DNA from: Nostoc spongiaeforme FACHB-130
Lineage (GTDB): Bacteria > Cyanobacteriota > Cyanobacteriia > Cyanobacteriales > Nostocaceae
Direction of reading: 5' to 3'
DNA: 64,000 bases
Assembly: GCF_014698475.1 (NCBI RefSeq)
Contig: NZ_JACJTB010000003.1
Span: forward strand, 186,001 to 250,000
Below are positions 45,784 to 55,500 of the stretch, in pieces. Positions within the stretch are counted from its first letter, which is position 1, and the number at the start of each line of letters is the position of its first letter. The notes beneath the pieces are model-generated. The model ran no database searches and had not been told where the DNA came from. It worked only from the letters and a program-made list of their open reading frames with translations. Made by a program: the position numbers and the translations under genes.

Positions 45784-47283
45784 TCATCCTGCAATTATGC
45801 AACGAAATAACTCAACTACTGCCGGCTTAGTAACTTTCCCCATCGCGTTGCGGGGTAACTCTGCAACTGTGAGTATTTTAGTTGGCACTTTATAAACTGC
45901 TAATTGCTCTTTTGCCCAACTCCGAAATGATTCTAATGTTAACTGGCGTTGGGGATGTAATACTAACGCCGCACAAACTCTCTCACCCCACTCAGGATCA
46001 GCAACTCCCACCACTGCACATTCTTGGATATCTGGATGATTTCTTAACACTTCTTCAATTTCTAAAGCAGATACTTTATAGCCCCCAGTTTTAATAATAT
46101 CTACACTCATTCTGCCGAGAATGCGGTAATTACCGTTCTCCACTACAGCTAAATCTCCTGTACAAAACCAGCCGTCTTTAAAGGTTTTGGCGGTTGCTTG
46201 GGGATTTTGCCAGTATTCTAAAAACACGCTAGGGCTTTTAACTTGAATTTCGCCTGGTGTTCCTAGTGGTACTGGTTCTCCACTTTCATCAACTAATCTA
46301 ACTTCTACTTGCTTTAAAGGCTGGCCAACATAACCTGCATAACGTTGACCGTGTAAAGAATTTGACAATGCCATCCCGATTTCAGTCATTCCATAGCGTT
46401 CTAGGAGAAAATGACCACTGATATTTTGCCATTTTTCTAAAACCTGCACTGGTAAGGCGGCGGAACCAGAAACCATCAGGCGCATTTTTTTACAACCTGC
46501 GGTCATTCTTTGTTGGTGTTCAGCAGTGGCGATTTCCCAAGCGGCGATTAATTTTACATAAATTGTCGGGACTGCCATAAATAAAGTTAAGTCCCCGTCA
46601 CAAATGCGATTCCAGACAACTTCTGCATCGAATTTGCTTAACATATAGCATTCTGCGCCAGCCCACAAAGCACAGGTGAGGACGTTGATAATGCCATGAA
46701 GATGATGTAGTGGGAGTACGTGTAAAATGCGATCGCTTGATGTCCATTCCCAAGCTGTAATTAAACTTGTAACTTGCGCTTGAATGTTTTGATGGGTTGT
46801 CACCACACCCTTTGGTTTACCTGTTGTACCACTGGTGTAGAGAATTAACGCACGTCGAGTAATTTCTACTTCTGGCAGACTAACAATATGATTTGGTGGT
46901 GCTTCCGAAGTCAGGATAAATCTGAGATTGTGTTCTGTAGCGAGCGATCGCATTATATCCTTATACTGCGGATGGGCAATAATAATCGATGCACCAGAAG
47001 TTGTAATTACATATTCTAATTCTGGTCTTGGGTGCGAAATACACAATGGTACAGCTATCCCACCAGCCCGCCAAATCCCCCATTGCGTCGCTACATACTC
47101 AAACCCTGGAGGGATGAGAAAAGCAATTCGTTGTTCTTGTAAATCTACTGTATTTTGTAATAGATTTGCCGCTATTTGACCCGAAGCTTGCAGCAAATCA
47201 TGATATGTAAATACTCCTGTATCTGCAATAATCGCTGGTTTATCGTTATGTGCCTCAGCACGAGTAATTAAAGGGAGATTCAC
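45784..47283 (-). CDS. Acyl-CoA synthetase (AMP-dependent, class I adenylate-forming)
   Basis: Activates a carboxylic acid to acyl-AMP and then to a CoA thioester. The 499 residues show the AMP-binding motif ALILYTSGTTGKPKGVVTTHQN, the block ERYGMTEIGMALSN (A5), WFCTGDLAVVENGNYRILGR (A7-A8) with DIIKTGGYKVSALEIEEVLRNHP, and the A10 Lys in PRNAMGKVTKPAV. The short N-terminus and sequence pattern resemble malonyl-CoA synthetase/ACSF3-type enzymes more than long-chain ones. Substrate not certain. It is convergent with the multidomain protein gene. Confidence 0.88.
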   Translation of the reverse strand: MNLPLITRAEAHNDKPAIIADTGVFTYHDLLQASGQIAANLLQNTVDLQEQRIAFLIPPGFEYVATQWGIWRAGGIAVPLCISHPRPELEYVITTSGASIIIAHPQYKDIMRSLATEHNLRFILTSEAPPNHIVSLPEVEITRRALILYTSGTTGKPKGVVTTHQNIQAQVTSLITAWEWTSSDRILHVLPLHHLHGIINVLTCALWAGAECYMLSKFDAEVVWNRICDGDLTLFMAVPTIYVKLIAAWEIATAEHQQRMTAGCKKMRLMVSGSAALPVQVLEKWQNISGHFLLERYGMTEIGMALSNSLHGQRYAGYVGQPLKQVEVRLVDESGEPVPLGTPGEIQVKSPSVFLEYWQNPQATAKTFKDGWFCTGDLAVVENGNYRILGRMSVDIIKTGGYKVSALEIEEVLRNHPDIQECAVVGVADPEWGERVCAALVLHPQRQLTLESFRSWAKEQLAVYKVPTKILTVAELPRNAMGKVTKPAVVELFRCIIAG

Positions 47284-47799
47284 TTTTGTTTACCAATTTA
47301 TACTGAATTCAGTCTAATTACTGAAAGCTTATAGCAATTTTAAATACTTTTCCGAACTTTTTAAACTTCATTTATACTGATTATTTTTTAGTTAAGTAGG
47401 TCGGTGCAATTTAAGATAACTAGTGAGGGCTGTCATTTGTCATTGGTAAGAGTTTCACGAATATTTACGCTTCGTAATATAGTTTTTTTGGTTTATTTTT
47501 ATCGACTTATACTTATGTAGCAATCCTAAATAATTTATAAACATCTCTCTACCTTGTCTACCTTATCTCCCTTGTCTCTTTTATTCATATTTCAAATAAA
47601 CCTGATATCATTTTTCCATAGACATAATTTTTTCAAATCTTTGACAAGTCTCTGTCACATCAAGCTCTTACATTAAGAAAAGTTAATTCTTAAATAGAAA
47701 AGTGTATCTAGTTATCGCGGGATAAATTTTAGCGAATACTTAACCTTTGATATTTAGAACGCTAATCATTTTCTGCTCAATCCAGAAATTATTATCGGG
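47284..47799. other. AT-rich promoter region of the sigma factor
   Basis: 516 bases between the divergent acyl-CoA synthetase and sigma factor genes. No gene, strong hairpin or long repeat is seen, apart from short repeats (CTACCTTGTCTACCTTATCT, 47550-47570). Both promoters must be here. Confidence 0.45.
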
Positions 47800-48810
47800 A
47801 TGATAAAAAAAATGAAATACCTATCTGATAAATCGATTGAAGTCAGCAACACAAACAGAAAATCATTGTCTCAAGCTGATTTGGTACGTAGCTATCTGCA
47901 TGAAATTGGACGTATCCCTTTATTAAGTCATGAACAAGAAATAAAATTTGGTCAGCAAGTCCAACAAATGATGAATTTACTGGCTGCTAAAGAAAAACTA
48001 ACTGTGCAGTTACAACGCCAATCAACACAATTAGAATGGGCAGAATATGTCCATCTGAGTGAATCAGAACTATTGCAACAACTCAAGCAAGGATATCAAG
48101 CCAAGGAAAAAATGATCAGGGCTAATCTGCGGCTAGTTGTTTCGATCGCCAAGAAATATCAAAAACGCAATTTAGATTTTTTGGACTTAATTCAAGAAGG
48201 AAGCTTAGGTTTAGAAAGAGGTGTTGAGAAGTTTGAACCTCAAAGGGGATACAAATTTTCAACTTATGCTTATTGGTGGATTCGTCAGGCAATCACAAGA
48301 GCGATCGCAGAACAAGCACGCACTATCCGCTTACCTATTCATATTACAGAAAAACTCAATAAAATTAAACGCACTCAACGGGAACTAGCACAAAAATTAG
48401 GTCGTACTCCTTCCACCGTTGACATCGCCCAAGAATTATCTTTAGAACCACAACAAATTAGAGATTATCTACTGTTAGCACGCCAACCTTTGTCTTTAGA
48501 ATTACGAGTCGGCCCCGAAAGAGATACAGAATTATCTAGTATGCTAGAAGATGAAGGCATCTCTCCTGAATCATACGCTGACCAAAGTTTTCTCAAACAA
48601 AATATCCAAGATTTATTATTAAAATTAACTCCTCAGCAACGCGAAATATTAACCTTAAGATTTGGCTTGACAGGCGGAAATACCCTATCTTTATCTGAGA
48701 TTGGCACACAGATGGGTATTAGTCGAGAACGAGTCAGGCAAATCGAATCGCAAGCTTTAAGCACTCTTCGCCGACACAAAGATAAAATCAGAGGCTATTT
48801 AGCTAGTTAA
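47800..48810 (+). CDS. RNA polymerase sigma factor, group 2 sigma-70
   Basis: 336 residues. Region 1.2 (DLVRSYLHEIGRIPLLSHEQEI), region 2 (MIRANLRLVVSIAKKYQKRNLDFLDLIQEGSLGLERGVEKFEPQRGYKFSTYAYWWIRQAITRAI), region 3 (LPIHITEKLNKIKRTQREL) and region 4 with helix-turn-helix (LSLSEIGTQMGISRERVRQIESQALSTLRR). No region 1.1, so it is an alternative group 2 factor of the SigB-SigE kind, which in cyanobacteria respond to light, carbon, nitrogen and stress. An ATG at 47812 is an alternative start. The exact paralogue is not assigned. Confidence 0.93.
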   Translation: MIKKMKYLSDKSIEVSNTNRKSLSQADLVRSYLHEIGRIPLLSHEQEIKFGQQVQQMMNLLAAKEKLTVQLQRQSTQLEWAEYVHLSESELLQQLKQGYQAKEKMIRANLRLVVSIAKKYQKRNLDFLDLIQEGSLGLERGVEKFEPQRGYKFSTYAYWWIRQAITRAIAEQARTIRLPIHITEKLNKIKRTQRELAQKLGRTPSTVDIAQELSLEPQQIRDYLLLARQPLSLELRVGPERDTELSSMLEDEGISPESYADQSFLKQNIQDLLLKLTPQQREILTLRFGLTGGNTLSLSEIGTQMGISRERVRQIESQALSTLRRHKDKIRGYLAS

Positions 48811-49028
48811 TACCTCCCGCGAAAATGTTTGATTTGAGTTTATGCACCCATTCTGCTGGTCATTAGTATTTTTACTCAGCACTCAGCACTTTCAATTTAG
48901 TAAGCTGTTAAGCATTTAATTTGCACATTGAGGCCGCAGGGGGGCAGGGAGCAGGGAGCAGGGGAGAGGGTTTGCAGCTTTTATTACCATGAACATGGTG
49001 CAACTTAAATGACGATTAGCTTACCCGT

Positions 49029-49379
49029 TTACCCAACTTGTTCTAAATATTGGTTAATGTCTTCAATGAGGCGAGTGAGTTCAGCTTCCGTAGTTAAGCG
49101 AATGGTGACATCTCGCACTGTCAACAAAACTTTAGCAGCAAAGGGAGTCGGCCAGATATTAGGATTACAGAAAATTTCTAAAAATACCTCACCAGTGTAA
49201 CGATATTCCAAAGGCGGTTGGGGGGTGACTTTACCACCAGCCGCAGGTTTAGCCGCAACAGCTTTCAGACTTGCCATTAATTGATCAATCGCCGCTTTTA
49301 ATTCTCGTGCGGCTTGGGGTGAAAAACTGAAGGATACAGAACCTTCAACTAAATTTAATGTCAGAGGAGTTGAAGACAT
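49029..49379 (-). CDS. Unknown 116-residue protein
   Basis: Starts [40 protein letters not shown], then a linker and a beta-rich part ([56 protein letters not shown]). It looks like a compact cytoplasmic alpha/beta domain. An in-frame extension to 49454 exists but the ATG at 49379 starts at the conserved part. It is divergent from the ATP-grasp gene with 83 bp between starts. No family recognised. Confidence 0.65.
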   Translation of the reverse strand: MSSTPLTLNLVEGSVSFSFSPQAARELKAAIDQLMASLKAVAAKPAAGGKVTPQPPLEYRYTGEVFLEIFCNPNIWPTPFAAKVLLTVRDVTIRLTTEAELTRLIEDINQYLEQVG

Positions 49380-49462
49380 GGGCTTGATTAAATTTGTTTG
49401 ATACTTACTTAATAGTACCGGAAGAGTTCGTCTAGACTGGGGCATCTCTACCAAAGGTCAAG

Positions 49463-50212
49463 ATGATTCAGAAAGCATTTATCCAAGAAAAGGGTAATGG
49501 ACGAATGGAACCGGAAATGGCTGATTTATTGGCGGAGTTAAATCACCGAGGAATTCCGGTTGAAACTTTTACCGAAAAACGTCTACACAGGCGACAGCTA
49601 CCATTGGCTACTGACACATTAGTTGCTGGTTATATCCCAGTAGTATTGGGCGCATTACGACAGCTAGGTATAGATTTGCCAAATCTCACTGATTATCCCC
49701 AGTGTTTACAAGCATTTCTGCATCGGCAAATTTGGCGAAGCACAGTTGGGCAGATTATTCAGCGAATTTATGATGATCATGCACCCATATTTGCTAAACC
49801 TCAAAATCGCAAAAAGCAATTTACAGGTCATGTATTTGCCTCACCCAGCGATTTAATGTATTTGCAAGGAACATCTCACCGTACACCTGTATATTGTTCT
49901 GAGGTTGTTGAGTGGTTGTCAGAGTATCGGGTTTTTGTGATTCGCGGTGAGATTGTGGGAATTAAACATTACTGGGGAAATTCATCTGTAGCAGTTGATT
50001 TAAGCGTGATTACAGAAGCAGTGCAGTTGTTAAACGTTTCTGGTGAAGGAACTGCTGCTTACGGGATTGACTTTGGTGTTTTGTCAGATGGTGTTACTGC
50101 CCTGATTGAGTGGAACGATGGTTTTGCTTTAGGTAGCTATGGTTTGGATAAGTCTTTGTATACAGATTTAATTGTGACCCGATGGTGTGAACTGACTGGA
50201 GTATTCATTTAA
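49463..50212 (+). CDS. ATP-grasp domain protein (DUF4343-like)
   Basis: 249 residues with an ATP-grasp-like layout: an N-terminal domain (FTEKRLHRRQLPLATDTLVAGYIPVVLGALRQLG), the ATP-binding part (IFAKPQNRKKQFTGHVFAS, VYCSEVVEWLSEYRVFVIRGEIVGIKHYWGN) and the metal-binding end YGIDFGVLSDGVTALIEWNDGFALGSYGL. Members may ligate amino acids or modify peptides. No peptide precursor gene is adjacent; the divergent 116-residue gene is the only close neighbour. The substrate is unknown. Confidence 0.75.
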   Translation: MIQKAFIQEKGNGRMEPEMADLLAELNHRGIPVETFTEKRLHRRQLPLATDTLVAGYIPVVLGALRQLGIDLPNLTDYPQCLQAFLHRQIWRSTVGQIIQRIYDDHAPIFAKPQNRKKQFTGHVFASPSDLMYLQGTSHRTPVYCSEVVEWLSEYRVFVIRGEIVGIKHYWGNSSVAVDLSVITEAVQLLNVSGEGTAAYGIDFGVLSDGVTALIEWNDGFALGSYGLDKSLYTDLIVTRWCELTGVFI

Positions 50213-50451
50213 AAAGAAAATTAATGAATTTTTTGCAGAAATTAATGATAATAAGTCGCTGATGATAAAAGTTGAGGCATTAATAATACTAAGCTTATGG
50301 CAGAAATTAAGTGTAATTAATCGCAACAACTACGACAAAATATTATAGGGTATATAGACAATAATTCTAAACAAGCAAAAAGTTATTTTACCTAATTAAC
50401 ATTTTGAGTTTTACACTTATAAGTCATAGAACTTACTGTTAAAAAATATCT

Positions 50452-51342
50452 ATGACTTACGATAATCGCCGGACTGTTAGAAAGGTTTTAATAATTACCC
50501 TGCTGCTAAATTTATTCGTGATGGGGTTAAAGGCTGTTGTGGGTTATTGGACTGGTTCTTTAAGCTTATTAGCTGATGCTTTGCATAGTGTGACAGACAG
50601 TGCCAATAATGTTTTAGGATTATTTGCTAGTAAATTTTCTTCGCCACATCCTGACCGTGAACATCCTTACGGACACCAAAAATTTGAAGCGGTGGGAGCT
50701 TTAGGAATTGCAGCATTTTTAGGGATAGCTTGCTTTGAAATTCTTCAAGGAGCAATTGAGCGGATTATAAAAGGTGGTGAACCTGTGAGAATTTCACCGC
50801 CTGAGTTGTGGTTATTACTAATAGTTTTGGGCGTAAATATTTTTGTGGCATTTTATGAACGAAGAGTTGGTCAGCGTGTAGGTAGCCCAATTTTAATTGC
50901 TGATGCAATGCACACGATGAGCGATATTTGGGTAACGATTTCGGTAATTTTTGGTTTAATCGGGGTTTGGCTGGGTTTTCAATGGTTAGATATAGTGTTG
51001 GCGTTTCCTGTGGCTTTGCTGGTGTTTTGGAGTGGCTGGTCAGTGTTACAAGCTAATTTACCTTGGCTGGTAGATCAAATGGCGATCGCACCAGAAGCAA
51101 TCCATGAAATCGCCACTTCTGTACCAGGAGTAATAAACTGTCATGATATTGCTTCGAGAGGGATTTTAGGTAGGCAAGTTTTCATCGAAATGCACTTGAT
51201 TGTAGATGCACCAGATGTAGCAACTGCACACCGCGTCACAGAAAATGTAGAAAGACTCTTAGAAGAACGCTTTCATCCTGTGAGGATATTAATTCACGTC
51301 GAACCACCAGAGTATAAATCGGAACAGATTAGTTTTAGTTAG
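50452..51342 (+). CDS. Cation diffusion facilitator (CDF) transporter
   Basis: Proton-driven efflux of Zn2+, Fe2+, Mn2+ or similar. 296 residues with six membrane helices, the site-A motifs LSLLADALHSVTDSANN (D-x-x-x-D type with the His) and ILIADAMHTMSDIWVT (H-x-x-x-D), and a C-terminal cytoplasmic ferredoxin-like domain (CHDIASRGILGRQVFIEMHLIVD) with His residues. The presence of H and D at site A (DALHSVTD/DAMHTMSD) permits Zn or Fe; the choice cannot be fixed. Confidence 0.93.
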   Translation: MTYDNRRTVRKVLIITLLLNLFVMGLKAVVGYWTGSLSLLADALHSVTDSANNVLGLFASKFSSPHPDREHPYGHQKFEAVGALGIAAFLGIACFEILQGAIERIIKGGEPVRISPPELWLLLIVLGVNIFVAFYERRVGQRVGSPILIADAMHTMSDIWVTISVIFGLIGVWLGFQWLDIVLAFPVALLVFWSGWSVLQANLPWLVDQMAIAPEAIHEIATSVPGVINCHDIASRGILGRQVFIEMHLIVDAPDVATAHRVTENVERLLEERFHPVRILIHVEPPEYKSEQISFS

Positions 51343-51550
51343 GGGGATGTGGGGGATGTGGGAGACAAGGGAGAGATATATTACCTATCACCTCTAGCCT
51401 TTAGCCTTTAGTACAGGTCGGCGTAAATAAACAGACCACACTTCGACCACGCTCGATGACCATCTAGAGTTGCTAAAAGGTTTGTGGTATGACTATTCTT
51501 TCTTTTTCCTTTTTCCTTTTGACTTTTGCCTTGTTGTACTAACCTCTCTC

Positions 51551-51958
51551 CTAATAATTTTCACACTTAGTTACCGACTTAACTACAATCGCCACTAGTT
51601 CATTTGGGTCAACTGGCTTTGCAACATGAGTTTGAAAACCTGCTTCTAAGGCGCGGATACGGTCTTCTGTATCACCGTAGGCGGTTAAAGCGATCGCTGG
51701 GATTCTTCCTCCTTGGTCTGGTTTGAGCGATCGTACTTTGCGGATCAATGTATAACCATCTTCCTCCGGCATAGCAATATCACATACCAAAACTTCTGGC
51801 TGTAGCGTCATTAATGCTTCTAGTGCAGCTGCGGCTGATGTTACTGCAACAACATTGGCTCCATCTGTTTCTAACACGGTAGTGACGTAAAAACGACTAT
51901 CATCATCATCGTCAACTACCAAAACATTTAAGCCAGCAAGCGGTAGAGGAGCTTCCAT
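51551..51958 (-). CDS. Single-domain response regulator
   Basis: 135 residues, a receiver domain only. Acidic pocket VVDDDDDSR (15-21), phospho-acceptor D60 in VLVCDIAMPEEDGY, the Thr/Ala switch IALTAYG and the Lys in HVAKPVDP. The ATG at 51958 has GGAG upstream; a longer frame to 52087 has no domain content. With no output domain it may act on a histidine kinase or adaptor; a hybrid kinase gene lies 800 bp away on the other strand. Confidence 0.85.
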   Translation of the reverse strand: MEAPLPLAGLNVLVVDDDDDSRFYVTTVLETDGANVVAVTSAAAALEALMTLQPEVLVCDIAMPEEDGYTLIRKVRSLKPDQGGRIPAIALTAYGDTEDRIRALEAGFQTHVAKPVDPNELVAIVVKSVTKCENY

Positions 51959-52752
51959 ACAATCTCCATTTACGTTGAAAAATGCTGATTTTTCCAAGTG
52001 AAATTTTTGTTTTTCCTCAGCGAATATACTATTAACAATTTTACTGCTTTCACAGCAGATTTTACCTAAAAACCTGATGTTTTCCACGATAATTAGTATT
52101 TAATACCTTTTACTTGCTGGCTATTTTGTTTACCATATCAATTAATTTTTGTGAATAATTATTTACAGATAAAATAAATAATATTCTCATCAATATCCTG
52201 TTTAATATAACAGATGATTAAGCTGAATTATCCTCTAACTTAAGTCTTATCTCTTAAGATATATAGAAATTAGATTTGATTTCTGAATCTACTTTTGTAG
52301 ACAGAGACTAAGGTGCAGATTTGTTGGTAATTAGGCTAAAGCCCAACTACAAACTTTAAAATCAATAAGACAGGCTAAGAGTAAACTGAGTTAATTTTTG
52401 ACATTATCTATAAAGGCTGGGAGTAAGTAATTTTCCTCGCATCCAATGACACAAAGATTTTCAATTTTGATGTTATGACTTATCGCTGATCTTCTAATTA
52501 AGCAAATGTAAATAATAATACGGCTTCTTACTGTAATACACTGAGGTTAATCAAAATTATCAAAATAATACCAATGCAACAATTATCTTGACTGCTGTTT
52601 CTCATCCAAAAGAGATACAATATGCTATCGATATTGTGTGAATCCCTATATTTTTCACCAATTGATATCCACCGATAGGTATAAAGATTTGAAATATTTA
52701 TCACTCATTGGTTAGATATTTTGATTTTCCCTGATGCTGCAAGCAACTAGTC
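51959..52752. other. AT-rich intergenic region between divergent two-component genes
   Basis: 794 bases, strongly AT-rich. No plausible gene, terminator or long repeat is seen. It must hold the promoters of the response regulator (-) and the hybrid kinase (+). The length leaves room for an unrecognised small RNA, but nothing specific supports one. Confidence 0.45.
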
Positions 52753-54684
52753 ATGGTGCAACCGCTTACCATTTTAATTATTGATGATTCCCCTGAAGAC
52801 CGTGAGGCTTATCGTCGCTATCTGCTGCAAGACCAGGAATATAATTACAATATTCTCGAATCAGCATCAGGAGAGAAAGCCTTAGAAGTATATCGCCAAT
52901 TCCCTACAGACTGCATTTTATTAGATTTTTTATTGCCAGATATGGATGGGCTAGAATTTTTGGCAGAATTGCCAAAACTAGCTAAACCAGTTCCAGCCGT
53001 GGTGATGTTGACTGGGTATGGTAATGAAGCCATTGCTGTTCAAGCGATGAAAAGTGGGGTTCATGATTATTTAGTCAAAGGACAAACAACAGCCGGACGT
53101 TTGCATTCAACCATTCACTCAGCAGTCGCACAAGTCAAATTGCGTCAAGAACTACAGCAAAGTGAAGCACGCTTGCGCGAAAGTCAGCAGTTTATCGAAC
53201 GCATTGCGGAAACAACCCCAGGAATTTTGTATGTTTATGATTTGCTAGAACAGCGCAATTTGTATCTGAATGGTCAAGTTAATAGATTGCTTGGTTATAC
53301 TTCCCAGCAAGTTCAAGATTTGGGGAAGGAATTCTTGATACAGACAATGTATCCCGATGATTTGCCTTTATTCTTTTTACATCTGCAAAAAGTTGCCACA
53401 ATTCAAGATAACGAAATTTTGGAATTTGAATACCGGATGCGTCATGCAAATGGCCAATGGTGTTGGTTTTACAGTCGAGATACGGTATTCACCAGAAATG
53501 AAGATGGTTCGCCACGTCAAATTGTCGGCACAGCTTATGATATTACTGCTCGCAAACATCATGAAGTTGCACTGCAAAAAAGTGAAACCAAGTTTCGTAG
53601 AATTGTCGAGTCAAATGTCATTGGCATTTATTTTGGTGATTTTAGTGGTCTGATTTATGAAGCTAATGATGCTTTTTTAGAATTGTTAGACTACAGTCGT
53701 GCAGAATTAATCGCCGGAAATCTGCGTTGGGATACTTTAACTCCATCAGAATATCTCTTTCTTGATCAGCAAAAAGTAGAAGAATTGCATACTTCTGGTG
53801 TTTGTGTTCCTTTTGAGAAGGAATATTTTCGCAAAGATGGTAAGCGTGTGTCGGTGCTGGTCGGAATTGCGCGAATTGATGATACAGATCAGAGAGGTTA
53901 TAGTGTTTGCTTTGTGCTGGATCTCACTCAACGCAAACTTGTAGAAGCAGAACGTCAGCGATTGTTGCAATTAGAACAAGCCGCCCGTGCGGAAGCGGAA
54001 GCTGCTAACCGTGCAAAAGATGAGTTTGTGGCGATGGTATCCCATGATTTACGATCGCCTTTGAATTCCATTTTAGGTTGGACACAATTACTGCGGACTA
54101 GAAAGTTGAGTCCAGAAAATATCAACCACGCCCTCGAAACAATTGAACGCAATGCCCAATCTCAGGCAAAACTTTTAGAAGACTTGCTGAATATGTCTCG
54201 GATTCTGCGAGGCAAGTTACAACTAGAGTTGAGACAAGTTCATTTAGGCACAATCGTCAGTCAAGCTATTCAGACTGCTTACCCCAGCGCCCAGGCGAAA
54301 AACATTCATCTAGAATCTGTGATTGATCAGTCCATATCTACAATAACTGGAGATGGCGATCGCTTGCTGCAAGTTTTCGGCAATTTACTCTCCAATGCCA
54401 TTAAATTCACCCCAAACGGCGGAAGTATAGATGTCAAACTATTGCGTCAAGAATCTCATATTGAAATAACTGTGACTGATACAGGTATTGGAATTAGCCC
54501 AGAATTTTTGCCTTATGTATTTGAACGCTACCGCCAAGATGATCGGACTCACAAACAAGGCGGTTTAGGCTTGGGGTTAGCGATCGCTCGTTATTTAATA
54601 GAACTGCACGGTGGAACAATCCAAGCTATCAGTCTGGGCGAAGGACAAGGTTCTACCTTTAGTATTAAACTACCTTTGAAATGA
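52753..54684 (+). CDS. Hybrid sensor histidine kinase, REC-PAS-PAS-HisKA-HATPase
   Basis: 643 residues. Receiver at 1-125 with phospho-acceptor D58 (CILLDFLLPDMDG); coiled linker; PAS with PAC at about 150-270 (FIERIAETTPGILYVYDLL, WCWFYSRDTVFTRNEDGSPRQIVG); second PAS at about 278-395 (KFRRIVESNVIGIYFGDFSGLIYEANDAFLELLDYS); HisKA with H434 (AMVSHDLRSPLNSILGW); HATPase_c with N-box (LLSNAIKFTPNGG), G1 (DTGIGISPEF) and G2 (GGLGLGLAI). No membrane segment, so it senses a cytoplasmic signal. An N-terminal receiver implies a phosphorelay input. The ligand is unknown. Confidence 0.93.
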   Translation: MVQPLTILIIDDSPEDREAYRRYLLQDQEYNYNILESASGEKALEVYRQFPTDCILLDFLLPDMDGLEFLAELPKLAKPVPAVVMLTGYGNEAIAVQAMKSGVHDYLVKGQTTAGRLHSTIHSAVAQVKLRQELQQSEARLRESQQFIERIAETTPGILYVYDLLEQRNLYLNGQVNRLLGYTSQQVQDLGKEFLIQTMYPDDLPLFFLHLQKVATIQDNEILEFEYRMRHANGQWCWFYSRDTVFTRNEDGSPRQIVGTAYDITARKHHEVALQKSETKFRRIVESNVIGIYFGDFSGLIYEANDAFLELLDYSRAELIAGNLRWDTLTPSEYLFLDQQKVEELHTSGVCVPFEKEYFRKDGKRVSVLVGIARIDDTDQRGYSVCFVLDLTQRKLVEAERQRLLQLEQAARAEAEAANRAKDEFVAMVSHDLRSPLNSILGWTQLLRTRKLSPENINHALETIERNAQSQAKLLEDLLNMSRILRGKLQLELRQVHLGTIVSQAIQTAYPSAQAKNIHLESVIDQSISTITGDGDRLLQVFGNLLSNAIKFTPNGGSIDVKLLRQESHIEITVTDTGIGISPEFLPYVFERYRQDDRTHKQGGLGLGLAIARYLIELHGGTIQAISLGEGQGSTFSIKLPLK

Positions 54685-55257
54685 AAAGTGCTGAGTTGAA
54701 AGTGCTAAGTGCTGAGTTAGAAGACTGCTCACAATTCATCATGGTATCAGCCTTCCCCCAATTATAAGAAAATACGGTTCAGTTAAGGTGATGAGAGTTT
54801 CATTCTCAATTTCTGCTCTATCTATCAGACCAAGGAGTAGGATTTGGGGGATTCTGCAATATCTATACCCTCTAATAAAAATTAAGCAATGTTTAAAATT
54901 AGGATTTTGTTACCAAATATACAGTAATCCTTAGTGATTGACTTTTGAATACATAAATAGCAATGTAATAAATTTATAATGACGTAAAATCAAGCTCTCT
55001 CAAAGTTTTAATCACAGGGATCATCTCATCTCTAAGTAAAAACCAGTTCTAAGTGAATTTATATATCTAAAGTGAGATGATAAAATCACCTACAGATTAA
55101 GATAATCAATAAAAGTATTGTAAAGGTTTATTAGCTAAAATCTTTCTTAAGATTACCAACAAATCTTCTGGCTATTTGTTAGGTTGGTTAAACCCAACAT
55201 CGAAGTTAAGATTAACAGTTCAAAAACAAAAATTTAGTTATCTCCAGGGGTTAAAAA
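54685..55257. other. Intergenic region with solo MITE end
   Basis: 573 bases. It starts with TGCTGAGTTGAAAGTGCTAA heptamer-type repeats. A single MITE terminus is at 54771-54787. The rest is AT-rich, with the promoter of the 60-residue protein near the end. No other gene is seen. Confidence 0.5.
54771..54787 (+). repeat. Solo MITE terminal repeat
   Basis: AATACGGTTCAGTTAAG is identical to the left terminus of the MITE at 58423 over 17 bases. The sequence that follows is unrelated, and no partner end is found within 300 bases, so it is probably a remnant. Confidence 0.6.
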
Positions 55258-55440
55258 ATGCAGATAGTACACAAGATTTACTGCCCAAATTGTGGTAGTA
55301 AAGCAGAGCGTTATTACATTTCAGATAGTGAATTAACACGGACACAATGCTCAAGTTGTGATTACTTGATGATTAGTTGCACCCGTACTGGTAAAGTAAT
55401 TGAAGCTTACGCCCCTGGAATTCAACTAAGTAAAAGATAA
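55258..55440 (+). CDS. Small zinc-ribbon-like protein
   Basis: 60 residues: HKIYCPNCGSKAERYYISD followed by TRTQCSSCDYLMISC, giving C-P-x-C and C-x-x-C pairs for one Zn2+. Proteins like this are common in cyanobacteria and have sometimes been mislabelled as PriA fragments. The tail EAYAPGI is typical. The ATG has a CAGGGG site upstream. Probably a nucleic-acid or protein-binding ribbon; the role is unknown. Confidence 0.75.
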   Translation: MQIVHKIYCPNCGSKAERYYISDSELTRTQCSSCDYLMISCTRTGKVIEAYAPGIQLSKR

Positions 55441-55500
55441 AAAGTAAAAAGGCAAAAAAATGAAGTATGAGTAAGTTAATTTCATACTTCAGACTTCAAT

